DNA from: Gigaspora rosea
Taxonomy: Eukaryota; Glomeromycota; Glomeromycetes; Diversisporales; Gigasporaceae
Direction: 5' to 3'
Length of the DNA: 64,000 bases
Assembly: GCA_003550325.1 (NCBI GenBank)
Contig: QKWP01000252.1
Coordinates: 168,226 to 232,225 of the forward strand
Below, in pieces: positions 24,236 to 35,300 of this stretch. The notes beneath the pieces are model-generated. The model did no database searches and was not told the DNA's origin. It saw only the letters and a program-made list of their open reading frames with translations. Every line of letters starts with the position of its first letter. The first letter of the stretch is position 1. The position numbers were made by a program, and so were the translations under genes.

Positions 24236-24483
24236 GTGTGTACAAAAAAATAATCGTGGGAGCTGAAACTAAAATTTAAGATTATTAGGATTATATTATT
24301 AATTAAAGGGTTTTAGTAGGTTTTAGATTTAAATTTCATTTCTAAATTTCAGCTTTAGCCAATTTCAGTTTCAGCCCTCACAATGATTGTTATAGAATGT
24401 ACCAGTTTTTTGGATGATTGACCAAATTTCGTTTAAAGCTGACTAAAGTACCAACTCTATATATGATCACGTTACATTTTGCC

Positions 24484-24557
24484 TAGTGATGTGCCATTTA
24501 TATGATACGAAAAATTTAGCGTACATTACGTATAGTACTGTACGCGGCACATCACTA
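24484..24557. mobile_element. 74-bp hAT-like MITE
   Basis: TAGTGATGTGCC and GGCACATCACTA are perfect inverted ends. The flanking 8-mers are ATTTTGCC (24476-24483) and ATTGTGCC (24558-24565), 7/8 identical. The corresponding position in segment copy B (about 44320-44350) lacks the element, giving an empty site. A partial copy lies at 28292-28337 (GTGCCGCGTACAGTAC shared). Confidence 0.85.
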
Positions 24558-24869
24558 ATTGTGCCATTATACAGAGTTGGAATTTTTATATGGCATCCAG
24601 ATAACTTTAGTCAGCGTTCTATGGTATATTATACTTATAAGAGATTATCAGTGATATTAGTTAAGAAAAAAAATTAGCAGTGGCAAGAAAAAAAGTCGAC
24701 TATGGCCAAGAATTTCTTAGGTCCGATTAATATCATAACTGGCCTTATAATTTTTTTTTCTTTAGACGAAAAATAGACAGTTAATTACCATTTGCCGAAA
24801 AAGTTTCGTTCGATTAAACTGTTCTAACCACGCGATCGAATAAAGAGAATAAAAGTATACGCATTTTGC

Positions 24870-25064
24870 CTAGTAAATTGGCATTAAATATTCTAAGTAC
24901 AATGATAAGTCAGTATAATAAATGTATACATTTTCATGAAGAAACATACGTAGCTCATAAGTAAACTTGGAAGATATCCGAGAAATATCAACAATGACAA
25001 AAAAAGCGTTGTTAACTATTTTTATAAAATTTTTTGATATCATACTACCCAATGAAATTTTCAA
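24870..25064 (-). CDS. Possible upstream exon in segment A
   Basis: A frame of 64 residues containing VIVDISRISSKFTYELRMFL. Copy B (43905-44010) retains much of the nucleotide sequence but with changes that disrupt this frame. Further along, another short conserved frame (PVMILIGPKKFLAIVD in A) is visible without a joining splice pattern. I do not recognise a family; this may simply be conserved duplicated non-coding DNA. Confidence 0.2.
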   Translation of the reverse strand: MKISLGSMISKNFIKIVNNAFFVIVDISRISSKFTYELRMFLHENVYIYYTDLSLYLEYLMPIY

Positions 25065-25150
25065 TAAAAGAGATTAGTTAATGTGTCACACACCAATGAG
25101 TTAAAGACACAATTTTCTCATGCTCGTGTATAATTAGCCCTTATTTAGAA

Positions 25151-26036
25151 TCTTTATTCGCACGCAACAACTATTGTACTTTTTCTAATTTTTTTTTTAA
25201 ATAAAAAATTCTGTAACAACCCCAACAAATCTTGTTTTTGACAATTCGTGATTCATTAGCACAAAATGAACCGAATTAAACTGCAATTATTCAAAGTAGG
25301 GCGTTATATTTTTAAATTGAATGTTTCACTTACCTATTCGAGATGCCAAAATAAAACCCATTTAGAGGACTTCACAATACGAAAAGTTCGGTCATTAAAA
25401 CAAATTTAGAAGTTTCATGTTGTTTCAAAAAAAAAACATATTGTTCAACATTGCAATGAGTTTTTACATGCAAAAAAAAATTTTAGACAAGTTACACGAT
25501 TTTTTTCCTTGTTATTCGGGTGATTTTAATAATAATCGTAATCAAAAATTCACTGCATAATTATGCTATTGTTGGAACAGTACGCGAGAATTTTGCTTAA
25601 TACGTAAGTACCGTACATATATAGTTTCATATATTAATAGACCAATCATATTTAAGGATTTTGCCGAATGTACGTTGTAATTATCGTATGGGTATAAATA
25701 GGTAAATAGCAATCTTGCACTATGAACCTAATGATAGTAAATTTTATGAACAGGTTCAGTGAATGGTAAAGATTATGGAAAAAAAGGTTACTGCTCTTAT
25801 TTTATTTTTTTATTAGGATAGGGTAATTATATTTCGTAACAGGTCTTTGAAAATCTTCACTTACCAATCCCCATAATGTAAGGAGAGCTTAATAAATACA
25901 GTATAAAAGTTAAATAAAATTTTTTAATACGCGAAAAAAATTGGGCTATCATATACATACAGTACTAGATACGTACGTTGTAGAAGTAGTGACGATGGCT
26001 AAAGAATATTTAAACTAACAACTATTCGATTACACT

Positions 26037-26074
<38 letters not shown>

Positions 26075-26330
26075 TAATCTAATAATGCACGACCGAATTT
26101 TGAGCTTTCTTTGTGCTGCGGAGGTCACGGGATGCGTGGTTGTCTTTTTCAGATAAGTATTGTTTTATGCAGCTTCTATTTCTTATACTTCTTATTTCCT
26201 TTAGGAAACTGCTGATAGTAGTATTCTATTCTCTTTAGTGCGGCGGAAAATATGAATGCTTAATCCCAACCAATCGTGAATGGACAGTTCTTGGACAATG
26301 TAAAGCCACGTGATAATTAGGAGTTGCCAG
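25151..26330. other. Gene-free stretch with an AT microsatellite
   Basis: No gene seen. A poly-A run followed by (AT)n lies at 26037-26077. The part just before the next element (26095-26330) is less AT-rich but has no sustained reading frame. Confidence 0.5.
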
Positions 26331-27030
26331 CAGTGACACGGAAAAATATCGATTTGATTTGGTAAAAATATCTATCGATATAGCCAAAAATATCGATTTA
26401 TATCTAGGATTAAGTTATATGCGACGCATGTAATAATGTCACCTGTAGATCACCTCTGTATCGATAAAGTTTAGTTTTTGTTAGTTTAGGGTTAGGGTGA
26501 GCACCTAGGTTTAGGGTCAGGGTTTGCGGATATATAGTGAAATCGCTCAAGGAAACTTTTTGTTAGAGCACGGAAGGTGGTTTCCTATGCAGATTTTGAG
26601 TAATAAGCGATTTCTGTTGTTTTTTTTGATAAAATAAACGTTTGTTTTGAATTTTCTGATCGTGTTACGTTACACGAGATCCTGAAATCTGATTGGTTTG
26701 AGTGATACATAAGCCGTTGTCACTTACGTGACAAATGACTTAGTTCTATATCTATATGCCCATGATTGACCAATAAGAATTTAAGATTTGGTGTAACATT
26801 AAATAAATTAACGGAAATGTTTGTTGTTTATTGTCTATATTTCCGAAACCCGCCGACAGTTTAGCTTGGCCAAATTCATATTGCCCGGCCCAAATTATAC
26901 TTTCAATTTTTCCCGAAATGGTGTTGCTACATTGCATAAAAAATTGTAAAAATATCGATTTCCCTATGATTTGGCCTAAAAATATCGGTTTATATTGATC
27001 TATATAAATTAATATTTTTCCGTGTCCCTG
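26331..27030. mobile_element. hAT-like element carrying a GTTACAC-core repeat
   Basis: The left end CAGTGACACGGAAAAATAT pairs with the right ATATTTTTCCGTGTCCCTG. The flanks GTTGCCAG (26323-26330) and GTTGCCAC (27031-27038) match 7/8. Subterminal AAAAATATCGAT motifs recur at both ends. The middle (about 26440-26700) is a GTTACAC-core repeat unit with TTAGGGTTAGGGTGAGCACC, GAAATCGCTCAAGG and CGTGTTACGTTACACGAG. The minus-strand frame 26752-26937 is within the element and is not a gene. Confidence 0.8.
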
Positions 27031-27325
27031 GTTGCCACATCTTACCCAGTGTAACTATTAAGGTGGGAGAGCGTATACGTTTTGCCGATTTAACTCTAAT
27101 AGTTACTATGTGATAGGTTTCTGACTTACTCGAATCAAGGTCTCTTCAGCACTACACTAGCTTACTTCCTTTATTTTCCTTTAAGTAAAATCGAAGGAAA
27201 CTTCTCTACTTGTATTCTATTGTATTGTATTGTATTTAGTGCTGGATTCTATTGTATTGGATCGTGGTCTATCCCTCTATTGAAGTCAAACTCATTCATT
27301 TATATACATTTGAATTTAATATACA

Positions 27326-27478
27326 ACACGTTGATGTGTTGTTTGGCACGTTAACGTGTTGTTTAACACGCTACGTGACGGTACAACTAAGCCTAGCACG
27401 TTGACGTGCTATTGAGAATGTTTATAATCCGCGCCCCTTAACACGCATACGTGCTAACACGTTAACATGTTATGAAGA
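27326..27478. repeat. Cluster of AACACGTTAACGTGTT palindromes
   Basis: At least six variants of CACGTTAACGTG or half-sites (ACACGTTGATGTGTT, GGCACGTTAACGTGTT, GCACGTTGACGTGC, AACACGTTAACATGTT) lie within 150 bp. Such density of one palindrome suggests a protein-binding site cluster or the subterminal part of an element. Preceding it, 27200-27260 has (TATTG)n-like repeats. Confidence 0.6.
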
Positions 27479-27579
27479 TTTTACAAAAAGGGGTGATTAT
27501 AAGTCTATCATCGATTTTGACTAACATTTAATGAAATATACAAAAATAGAACGAAGTTATAAAGAGAAGATCTATCTAC

Positions 27580-27591
27580 GGGGGGGGGGGG
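27580..27591. repeat. Run of 12 G
   Basis: A 12-base G homopolymer, striking in this AT-rich sequence. It may be a sequencing or assembly weak point. Confidence 0.95.
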
Positions 27592-27879
27592 TAAACTAAT
27601 CGGGAAATTCGAATCTTCTAATGTCACAATTTCGAATTGTGACGCCAGTATCTCCAACAAATTTTATGATCACGTGATATATGACAAATTCTTAAGGAGG
27701 TTTGGGCTTGAAGAGTTTTATAGTAAAAAAGGAAAACATTTTGTTAGTGCATTAAAGATAGAAACGAACATTTGTTTTGATCGCGTAACGTTACACCAAA
27801 ACGAGATTCACTATTGGCTCGATAATCATGTGAGCGTTAATTTTGTTGGCGATCAAAACTTACCCCCTGTAATTTTTTA

Positions 27880-28100
27880 CTAAGAATAAACCGTTGTAGT
27901 TTGGATTAGGGTTAGGTTAAAGTTAGAGTTTGGACAATAGAGTTTCTATTAGTAAAATTTCACGAGGAGCATTTTTAATTAGGCCGCAGAAGGTGGTTTC
28001 TTAATTAAAATTTCGTGTTATTTCTGTTTTTTTTTGTTCAATTGTTTGCGTTACACCTGATCTTGAAATTTAATTGGTCAAAAATCACTGGAGGGAACAA
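27880..28100 (+). repeat. GTTACAC-core dispersed repeat copy
   Basis: GGATTAGGGTTAGGTTA, then a diverged AATTTCACGAGGAGC, GCAGAAGGTGGTTTCTTAA and GCGTTACACCTGATCTTGA, then ATTTAATTGG. This is the same order as in the copies at 20978, 26440 and 57490. The frame at 27674-27883 just upstream contains another GTTACAC fragment and is not considered coding. Confidence 0.6.
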
Positions 28101-28131
28101 TTTTTGTGGGTGCGCTAGGCGGGCTGTAGTT

Positions 28132-28279
28132 AAGGATTGAGCCGTTTAACTGTTTAAAATTGCTCTATAGTTTCGGGCAGAATTATGTTGGTCGTGGGCC
28201 GAAATTATTTAATGCCGGCCAAATTAAACGGTTAAACGATTAAACGATTAAGAAAAATTTTAGGCGGTTCCAATCCCTA
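28132..28279. mobile_element. hAT-like MITE, GGGATTGGAACCG family, copy 1
   Basis: A 148-bp element. Left TAAGGATTGAGCCG and right CGGTTCCAATCCCTA are inverted. There is a perfect 8-bp duplication GCTGTAGT at 28124-28131 and 28280-28287. The interior matches the copy at 32152-32309 in opposite orientation (TTTCGGGCAGAATTATGTTG, GCCGGCCAAATTAAACGG). Confidence 0.93.
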
Positions 28280-28291
28280 GCTGTAGTTGAA

Positions 28292-28337
28292 TATGTGCCG
28301 CGTACAGTACTATACATACTGTGCGTCAGGGGCAAAA
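28292..28337. mobile_element. Partial copy of the 24484-24557 MITE
   Basis: ATGTGCCGCGTACAGTACTA is shared with the reverse strand of 24484-24557; the other end is missing. Confidence 0.65.
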
Positions 28338-28357
28338 ATGAACCCTCGTCTCAGTAT

Positions 28358-28690
28358 TGCCACTATACACTACTAACACTGACTAAAATCAACTCTACTA
28401 CTCTATCTAAACCTTAATAACGGCAAGGCTTCGATTGAGACGCGGATAGACTTGGTCTGAGTAACTAGTGCGAATAGAGCTCTAGATTACGTCACGAGGT
28501 TCCAATATGAGGTCACGGGATTAGAGTCGATAGTTTAAGATTTTTAACGATGTCACGTTATCGTTTCAGAAATCAATCACGGGGTATAAAGTGATTTAGC
28601 ACGACAACCCAGCTTGGTAAATATTACTTTCGAGATAACACTTCTACTCTAATTTCGAAGGTTATCACTCTACAACGTTGAACTCTGAGT
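28358..28690. repeat. Dispersed repeat, copy 2 (partner of 17900-18285)
   Basis: Same block order as 17900-18285, including CACTACTAACACTGACTAAA, GGTCTGAGTAACTAGTG, GATTACGTCACGAGG, GGTCACGGGATT and AACACTTCTACTCTAATTTC. Downstream, 28690-28800 has repeated 'AACTCTGAGTT'-type phrases. A retrotransposon LTR origin is possible but ends are unresolved. Confidence 0.55.
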
Positions 28691-28831
28691 TGTTAACTCT
28701 TCACTGAGTTATTCGTTTTTGAACTCCAAACTGAGTTCTCTTTATTTTACCAAAACATTGGGTCCTTATATACATGTTTTCGCTATACTAATTTGCTTTA
28801 CATCCCTCGATTCTATCTAAATATCTGATGG

Positions 28832-28925
28832 ATATAACATATCTAATGTATCTAACGTATCTAACATATCTAACATATCTAACGTATCTAACATATCTGA
28901 CGGATCGGATAGATATGTTAGATCT
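28832..28925. repeat. 10-bp tandem repeat (TATCTAACAT)
   Basis: About nine copies of TATCTAACAT/TATCTAACGT. The minus-strand Leu-Asp-Met-rich frame over it is a translation artefact. 28930-29500 holds nothing identifiable. Confidence 0.9.
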
Positions 28926-29589
28926 GGCAGATCTGTTCCGGACCATCTCGATCTATGATATAAAGGAAAAGCTATTTCGACCCATACTATTTTTAAATTA
29001 ATGTAAATGAATAAATTATACATAATAGTAAATAAGTAATTTTTTTTTTTGATTTGTGAACTTGATATGAATTTGATTGCTATTTTGGTTTGTAAAAATA
29101 TTAAATATTCTTTATATATACTAACTTAATTAAGTTAAATAAAATAACTTGTATATAATAGTAAATAAATATTTATTTTCTCATATAATAAATAGTTTAG
29201 GCCACGCAAAGTAAAATTTTCGTTTTGCATTACCCGACGACCCAAATTTTCAAAAACCCTCAATCTTTTTTTGCCCAATTCTTTTAAAACAAGCATAATA
29301 AATGGATATTTAATGAATATAGTTCGAAACAATCGAATTCATTATCATGAATTAGTAGGCATTAGGATCGGAAAATGTTTAAGGGATATTGGAACATTTG
29401 GGATTGTTTATAGGTCGGCAGGAATTTTCGGAGGTATGATAATAATCTGATGAATTGGATAACTAAAAATAAAAACTAGCTCTCAGAGCCTGGATGTTGC
29501 CCCGGGAATGGGGTTTCTTGACTCTTGGGCCTAAGTACCCGGAAGTGAGATTTCAAATTTTATTCCGGGTATTGGCCTGGGTTTAAAAT

Positions 29590-29745
29590 TTAAAAACCCA
29601 GTTTGGGTTTAAATGAACCCGAATTGGTTCAAGTGAACCCTGTTTGGGTTCAAATGAGCCGATTAGGTTCAAATTAATCCAGTTGGGTTCAAATGAGCCC
29701 GAATTGGGTTCAAATGACCCTGAATTTGATTCACTTGAACCCAAA
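29590..29745. repeat. 21-bp tandem repeat (GAATTGGGTTCAAATGAGCCC)
   Basis: Seven diverged copies of a unit containing TTGGGTTCAAATGAGCC, alternating with inverted GAACCC forms so that neighbouring units can pair. Confidence 0.8.
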
Positions 29746-30093
29746 TTAATTGCTCTTTTTTATTTATTTTTTACTTTTTGATTTTTATTTATATATTATT
29801 TTTTTATTCATCAAAATATTCGTATTCAAGCCATCCATCCATTCTCATTTTCTTGCTTTGTGCAAGTTTGTAAAGCTTACTCAGATATTGTATCCGAATT
29901 TTTCTCGTGTGAGGAAAGTCATGGGAATAGTGATTGTACTTGGCCAAAAAAACGTTACTCGGTTAACCGGCGAGTAAACTTACGGGGTACTCGGATAATC
30001 AATAGATATACCCAGTAATCCCCTGTCCACTAAGTGTCACTCATGACTACCTTCATCATTATTTTTTACACGTGATTAACCATATTTATAATA

Positions 30094-30147
30094 ATCATAT
30101 TGTGACCGGGAATCTTCCCACGAAAGATTCCCGGTCTCATAATGATC
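30094..30147. repeat. Hairpin, GACCGGGAATCTT arms
   Basis: GACCGGGAATCTT pairs perfectly with AAGATTCCCGGTC across a 7-base loop. Imperfect pairing extends about 10 more bases on each side. Confidence 0.85.
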
Positions 30148-30490
30148 ATCGGGAAACTCTAATTTTTAACACTTAATTTTTATTTGATTCATTTTCTTTT
30201 TTGTATTTTTCACGTTTTATCTGAAGAACTTTAAAAGCCAAAGTAAATAAGCACAATAAAAATGAAGCTAAAAAAAGGCACGATATGAGCAAAGTGAAAG
30301 TAAGAGTTTGAAAAAAGTTAAACGTAGAAGTAAAAGCAAAGGCGATAAAAAGATAAAAACAATAAAAATGATGTAAATAAAAAAAAAAATAAAGCGAAGC
30401 CCAAAAGTTAGTAAAGCACAATACGAATATAAATATGGAACACGTGTAAAAATAATGGCATGTTAGTCCGATTAACATCTAGTGACACGC

Positions 30491-30630
30491 TCCTGGGGAT
30501 TATTTATTTATTTCCTGTGGGGAAATTATGATAGAGTTTACCGATGATAATAGTACGTGGATGGCCCTTCGGGCCATCCATGTGCTATGATCATCGGTAA
30601 ACTCTGTTATAATTTCTACTCCCCCAGGTA
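30491..30630. repeat. Long hairpin centred on GATGGCCCTTCGGGCCATC
   Basis: The central GATGGCCC-TTCG-GGGCCATC-like stem is extended by AGAGTTTACCGATGAT/ATCATCGGTAAACTCT and GGGGAAATTATGAT/TTATAATTTCTACTCCCCC. This gives arms of about 50 bp. It is probably a small MITE. Confidence 0.85.
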
Positions 30631-31019
30631 CATATAAAATCTTACTCGTTTTACCCGGTAAATTGTCATGTGATTGGTTACAAGAATTATTGTAGCCAAT
30701 CAATTTTCATATTATTTAAAATCTGTTCAACGGCATAAAACAAGTAATTTAGGTTATGATATATAAAAAGCCTTGTGTTTGATGACATCTATTAGTTACA
30801 AATATCTAATTACTCAGGATTATTTAGATATTCCTACTTGGGTATTACCCAGGTATATCTACCCGGGTATTACTTGGGTGAATCTATTGCTCGGGTGAAT
30901 CTACCCGGGTAACTCTAGTCATTACCCGGTTAACCGGTTAACGCGGGTAACTCGGGTAATACCCGACCCGGGTATAATCTCTACATGGGAACTGATTTAG
31001 TCTATTAAATTTACGACTT

Positions 31020-31700
31020 TTCACATTGTTGGAGGTAAGCCGAATCCCGTGACGATCAAATCTACGACCGAAAGAGCCGCCGGCAGACACGTGACTCCTG
31101 TAAATCGAAGCACCGTGACACATGACTGCGCCGAGACGGTCACGTTTAAAAAAAAACCCCATATATATATATATATATTTATTAGAATCGGAAAGAAGAT
31201 ACAAGACCTGATCCTGGCCCTGATACTCTGCAAGACCATATGAAGATCGTGAAGAAATCATCACCAAGCCTCCGCGAAGAAAAAGAGAACAATCGTTGCA
31301 AGATCAGATTAACCGATAGTGCTAGACTAAAAAGGAATAGTTTAATTAACGAAATTTGACTGACAATCGGAATTATGATGCATAAACCGGTTGCATTTGA
31401 GGCTTTGTTAATTATCAGAACAGCCTTCCAAGTTAAACGTGGGAAATCGATTGTCGACGATTATGGCGTGATTAAAGAAAATTTCGATTTTCTTCTTTTT
31501 GTTTCTTTTGTGAGTTTTATAAATAGAGGTGGGATTTGTTCTGTCGTAAGGGGTCTAGAGGACTTTCGTGGGTCTTTGGTCTTTAGTCTTTGGTTGTTCG
31601 ATTCGGTTCATTTGGGGTTCGTCCTTGTTCAAAAGTTAAACCGTGTACCCTTAGTTGTCCTTTTGATTAAATAAAAACCGACTAAACGTAAAGCCCAATA
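31020..31700 (+). pseudogene. GC-richer degraded block, possible retroelement remnant
   Basis: Less AT-rich than its surroundings. Short plus-strand frames of ordinary composition occur at 31049-31140 (TIKSTTERAAGRHVTPVNRS) and 31190-31360 (a charged frame containing DHMKIVKKSSPSLREEKEN). A (TA)n tract at 31162-31179 separates them. Downstream, TATAAATA at 31518 and AATAAA signals near 31670 and 31698 would suit a promoter and polyadenylation region of an LTR. No protein family recognised and no repeat pair found, so this is a guess from layout only. Confidence 0.25.
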
Positions 31701-32151
31701 AAGCCTTACCTTGCCAAATCGATACGCCTCTGTTTATTGGCCTTATTGTTTGGTTGTGTTTTTGTGTGCATGTTTTGTTCGATTTCTTTCGTGCACCCGG
31801 ACCCCAGTCCGCCCTCAACAACATCCAATGACAATCCACGTTTGGTTAGTGCAATCCTTAATGACTAACGAATAATAAAGATGCGTATACGGAATATAAA
31901 TATGGTTCAAAGTGTAGAAATTCAGTTTTTGCTATATTTAATAAATTGTCTTAATTATGAGAATTTGTGAACATACAGTACACAATTAAAATACCATAGT
32001 ACCCATATAATAATTGTACATATCATTCAGTTCCTGGTACTTCATGAAATAATATGTCATTCCATCAATGGCAAATTTCTTTTTAAAGCTTACATGACTA
32101 GCACAAATTTGTAATCTGTGATTACAGTATTTATTCTTTTTTTTTTTTAAT

Positions 32152-32309
32152 TAGGGATTGGAACCGCCTAAATTTTTCTTAATCGTTTAATCGTTGAACC
32201 GTTTAGCCGTTTAATTTGGCCGGCATTAAAATAATTCCGGACCACGACCAACATAATTCTGCCGGAACTATAGAGAAATTTTTAAACGGTTAAACGGCTC
32301 CAATCCCTA
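32152..32309. mobile_element. hAT-like MITE, GGGATTGGAACCG family, copy 2
   Basis: TAGGGATTGGAACCG at the left pairs with CGGCTCCAATCCCTA at the right. The flanks TTTTTAAT (32144-32151) and ATTTTAAT (32310-32317) match 7/8. The interior corresponds to 28132-28279 on the opposite strand. Confidence 0.87.
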
Positions 32310-32404
32310 ATTTTAATTAAAATTTTAATTTCTATTGTTCTTTGCTGGTTCGATTATAATTTGCATTCTACATCAATATCCAGCACTGATCATACCACAT
32401 ACTG

Positions 32405-32700
32405 GATTAAAATGGGGGTCGTCTAAAGCCATGTACCCACGTGACATTTCACCAAATGGAGTCGCGAAATTTTGTTTACACGGATCAGCCCGAAGAAGTC
32501 AAAAAACAAAAAAAGAACATAAAAACGGCATTCTACATTTTAAGGGGATGGCTAAAGTCATGTACCCACGTGATTTTTGAAATTTTAGTTAGTTAAAATT
32601 CGTGTCAGAGCCTGTTTAGCATTAGGATCGGGTTAAGGTTAGGACCAACATAGGTAAAATTGCTTTCCCGACATTTTTTATTAATGGCCCAAGCAATGGG
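32405..32700. repeat. Dispersed repeat with duplicated ATGTACCCACGTGA
   Basis: TCTAAAGCCATGTACCCACG (32418) recurs as GCTAAAGTCATGTACCCACG (32549). The GGGGGTCGTCTAAAGC start is the same as the TIR of 57440-57680. 32610-32680 has a GTTACAC-family fragment (TTAAGGTTAGG, AAAATTGCTTTCCC). Overlapping frames are not supported as genes. Confidence 0.5.
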
Positions 32701-33520
32701 AATGAAAATATGTTTAGCCAAACATAGGCTGAAGTATTGGAGAAAAGTGGCTGTGTTAAATTTATATAGATCATCCAGTGATAATTTTGTACGAAGTGAA
32801 GGAGCGGAAGTGCGATTTTTAGTTAGGCTGATGGACTTAAGTTTCTTGTTGGATGCAGGTTTTTAGTATTGGTATTATTTTTCATATGACTGTATGATTT
32901 ATGTTGAGTTTCTATGAATAGCATTACATGGGAATGATAACCTTGTTAAGGTGTATGGAGAAGGTTTGTGCATGTGAATAGTAGGATAAGGGTGGGCAAA
33001 TAGAAAGTTGATACGTATAAGGTGGGCATTTCAGGAATAAGTAGGTCATCATTCATTCGCTATCGCTTGCCTTGGCAGGATAGAATGGCACTTGGTTTTC
33101 AACGCGAATAGTAAGGCTTTGCAGCTACAGTGGCAATGCAGGGACCTTGGTTATGATGTCTAGGTTCTACGGCTGCAATAACCTCTGGTTGTCGACATTC
33201 AGGCTCTGCAGCTGTAATGGCAATGCAGGGGCCATAGGAGTTTTAGCAACATACCTGTATCTTTTAGCTATATGATTATTTGTCACTTTGCGAATGCAGT
33301 TTCGGTGCTGTCTCCTTCATTGGCAGTAGAATTAATATGGGCCTTTATTTTATGAGGGCGTTTATACTCGGACCAAGTCATAGGACTACAAAGTGTTGGT
33401 CTGGCTGGGCATTGAGGAGAACTTTAGGAGATCAGACTTTAAACTTAATTGTAAAGGTTAAAGCCTGCTAATGTTAGTTGGCCTATTTTCTCTTCGTGCA
33501 GCAATAAAGTCTCTGATCGA
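32700..33520. other. Less AT-rich stretch without assignable gene
   Basis: Composition changes to a more balanced one, with short plus frames (68 and 63 residues at 32660-32866 and 33280-33471) that match nothing I know. An imperfect direct repeat is present: GGCTTTGCAGCTACAGTGGC at 33114 and GGCTCTGCAGCTGTAATGGC at 33202, each followed by AATGCAGGG. It may be a degraded gene or an unannotated transcript. Confidence 0.35.
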
Positions 33521-33879
33521 GCAATAATAATATAAAAAATTTATTTGCAGCAGTAATATAATTCTGCACGTTTGATACAAATAGAAACTGAAACAAACCT
33601 ATCGATTACTATAATCTTTATCTTCCTTTACGTTTTTGCAATAGAAAAAGTTTATTTATCACCTGTTTTATCTTTCAACTCTTTATCATCCCATTTTTGT
33701 CCAATCAAAATACACATTGACCTTTGAATGATGATATAATGAAGAACTGATCTACGGGTTTAAAACACAATGCTTTTATCTGATATGTTGATCATAGTAG
33801 CGTACAACTTAAGAATATTTATAATGGACATCGACAAAAACAACTTTACTGAAACTTAAAAAAAAGTATATATGTTTTT

Positions 33880-34560
33880 ATAATAAAATAATAATATTTT
33901 GAAAATATAATAAATATGCTTTTATATAAAAAAATATTTTAATAATGTTTTTATAATATATTAATAATATAATAAAAATTTTAAAAATAAAATAAAAATT
34001 TAAATCTGTTTCAAAAATATTATAAAATTATTATAAAAACATTATTATTATATTTTAAAAATAGTTTAAAATAAGCTTTTTAAAAATGTTTTTAAAGCAT
34101 TATTTTAATATTATCAAAATTATTATAAAAACATTATTATTATATTTAAAAATAACTTTAAATAAAGTTTTAAAAATGGTTTTAAAACATTATTTTAATA
34201 TATTAAAAATATCATAAAAACATTATTATTATATTTTAAAAATAGTTTAAAATAAGCTTTTTAAAAATGTTTTTAAAACATTATTTTAATATTATCAAAA
34301 TTATTATAAAAACATTATTATTATTATTTAAAAATAACTTAAAATAAACTTTTAAAAATGTTTTTAATACATTATTAAAAATATTGTAAAAATATTATTA
34401 TTATATTTTAAAAAAAAATTTAAATAATTTTTTTAAAATATTTTTAATACATTATTTTAATATTATTAAAAATATTATAAAAACATTATTATTATATTTT
34501 AAAAATATATTAAAATAAGTTTTTTAAAAATATTTTTTAAACCAAAATTATTTTTAAAAA
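33880..34560. repeat. AT minisatellite, about 85-92-bp period
   Basis: Around seven copies of a unit with AACATTATTATTATATTTTA, AAAATAGTTTAAAATAAGCT and AAAAATGTTTTTAAAACATT. Anchors fall near 34049, 34132, 34218, 34311, 34393 and 34484. Each unit has internal inverted symmetry (AATGTTTTTA and AAAAACATT). Confidence 0.85.
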
Positions 34561-35300
34561 ATGCTTATATCTCGTAATTTTGCTTATGAAACCATCCTTC
34601 GTATTTTAACAAAAAATCTTTTTTGCAAGATTTTGGGGTAAACACATTTGTCTAAATCATTATATTATTGATTTGTTTTATTTATATTATATTTAATATT
34701 ATAAAATATATTATAATATAATATATTTATATAATATAAATATTTATATTATACTATAAATATGAAATTTATTTAGTTTAATAATGTTTTAAAAATGTTT
34801 TTATTAATATTACTAAAACAGTTTTAATATATATTATTTATATTATTATTATTAACTTATAACTAGTAATTATTATGTTTTTTAAAATATAATAAAAACA
34901 TAATAGATATATAATCATAATATTTTTAATTTTTTTATAGTTTCAGTAAAGAAAACAAAAAAAAATTATCAAACCATAGCACAATAATCAAAATCACTGG
35001 CAGAAACAAAGCACAAACCTACAGTAAAAAAAATCAAACAAATTCTTTCATTAAAAGCAAAATTTTTTATGAGAAAATCTTTAAAGTACGGTCTTATATA
35101 ACAATATGTGTTTTTTTGCATGAGCATATATGATAGAATTAAGTAGTGGTAGGGATAATTATTTCGAGAGTAATGTTTTAGTTTAGTTAAAGATGCAAGG
35201 TTTAATTGATGTTGAGGAGAGTGTATATTTGTAATAGTGGAAGGAAGTTGACATAGTGGACGTGTAGGGGAAATTCTAAGAATCTAACATGTATAAAAAC
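34561..35300. other. AT-rich gene-free stretch
   Basis: Very AT-rich at 34660-34920 with ATATAATATAAATATTTATA-type strings. The part 35130-35290 is purine-rich but has no usable reading frame. Confidence 0.45.

Larger units (their letters stand above)
22505..25150. repeat. Segmental duplication, copy A (inverted relative to copy B)
   Basis: Read on the minus strand, this segment matches 43765-46250 read on the plus strand through a long ordered series of blocks. Examples are GATATTTCTCGGATATCTTC, TTGTACTTAGAATATT, ACTGGTTTGTACACTTGTTT, GCTCATCTAATTTTTA, TTTTGATATTGTTAG, GCGAATTGAATGG and CTTATAGTCCACATAA. Copy A carries insertions that B lacks: a 74-bp MITE at 24484-24557 and roughly 600-700 bp of dispersed repeat between about 23680 and 24390. 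Confidence 0.8.
29955..30975. repeat. About 1-kb fold-back block with GGTTAACCGG ends
   Basis: The left end GTTACTCGGTTAACCGGCGA and the following GGGTACTCGGATAA are inverted at the right in CCGGTTAACGCGGGTAACTC and GGTATATCTACCCGGG. The right part, 30825-30975, is a run of ACCCGGGTA variants. Two strong hairpins lie inside. The long minus-strand hydrophobic frame at 30173-30478 reads through A-rich low-complexity sequence and is not treated as a gene. Confidence 0.45.

Noticed and set aside
26460..26530. TTAGGGTTAGGGT-like string suggesting a telomere
   Set aside because: Only one or two units, present in many internal copies of the dispersed core repeat. Not a telomeric array.
28817..29023. 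Minus-strand frame with LDMLDTLDM repeats
   Set aside because: Translation of the 10-bp TATCTAACAT tandem repeat.
30173..30478. 101-residue minus-strand hydrophobic frame with several apparent membrane segments
   Set aside because: The opposite strand is a Lys/Asn-rich low-complexity tract of AAGTAAAAGC-type units between two hairpins. No start context or homolog recognised.
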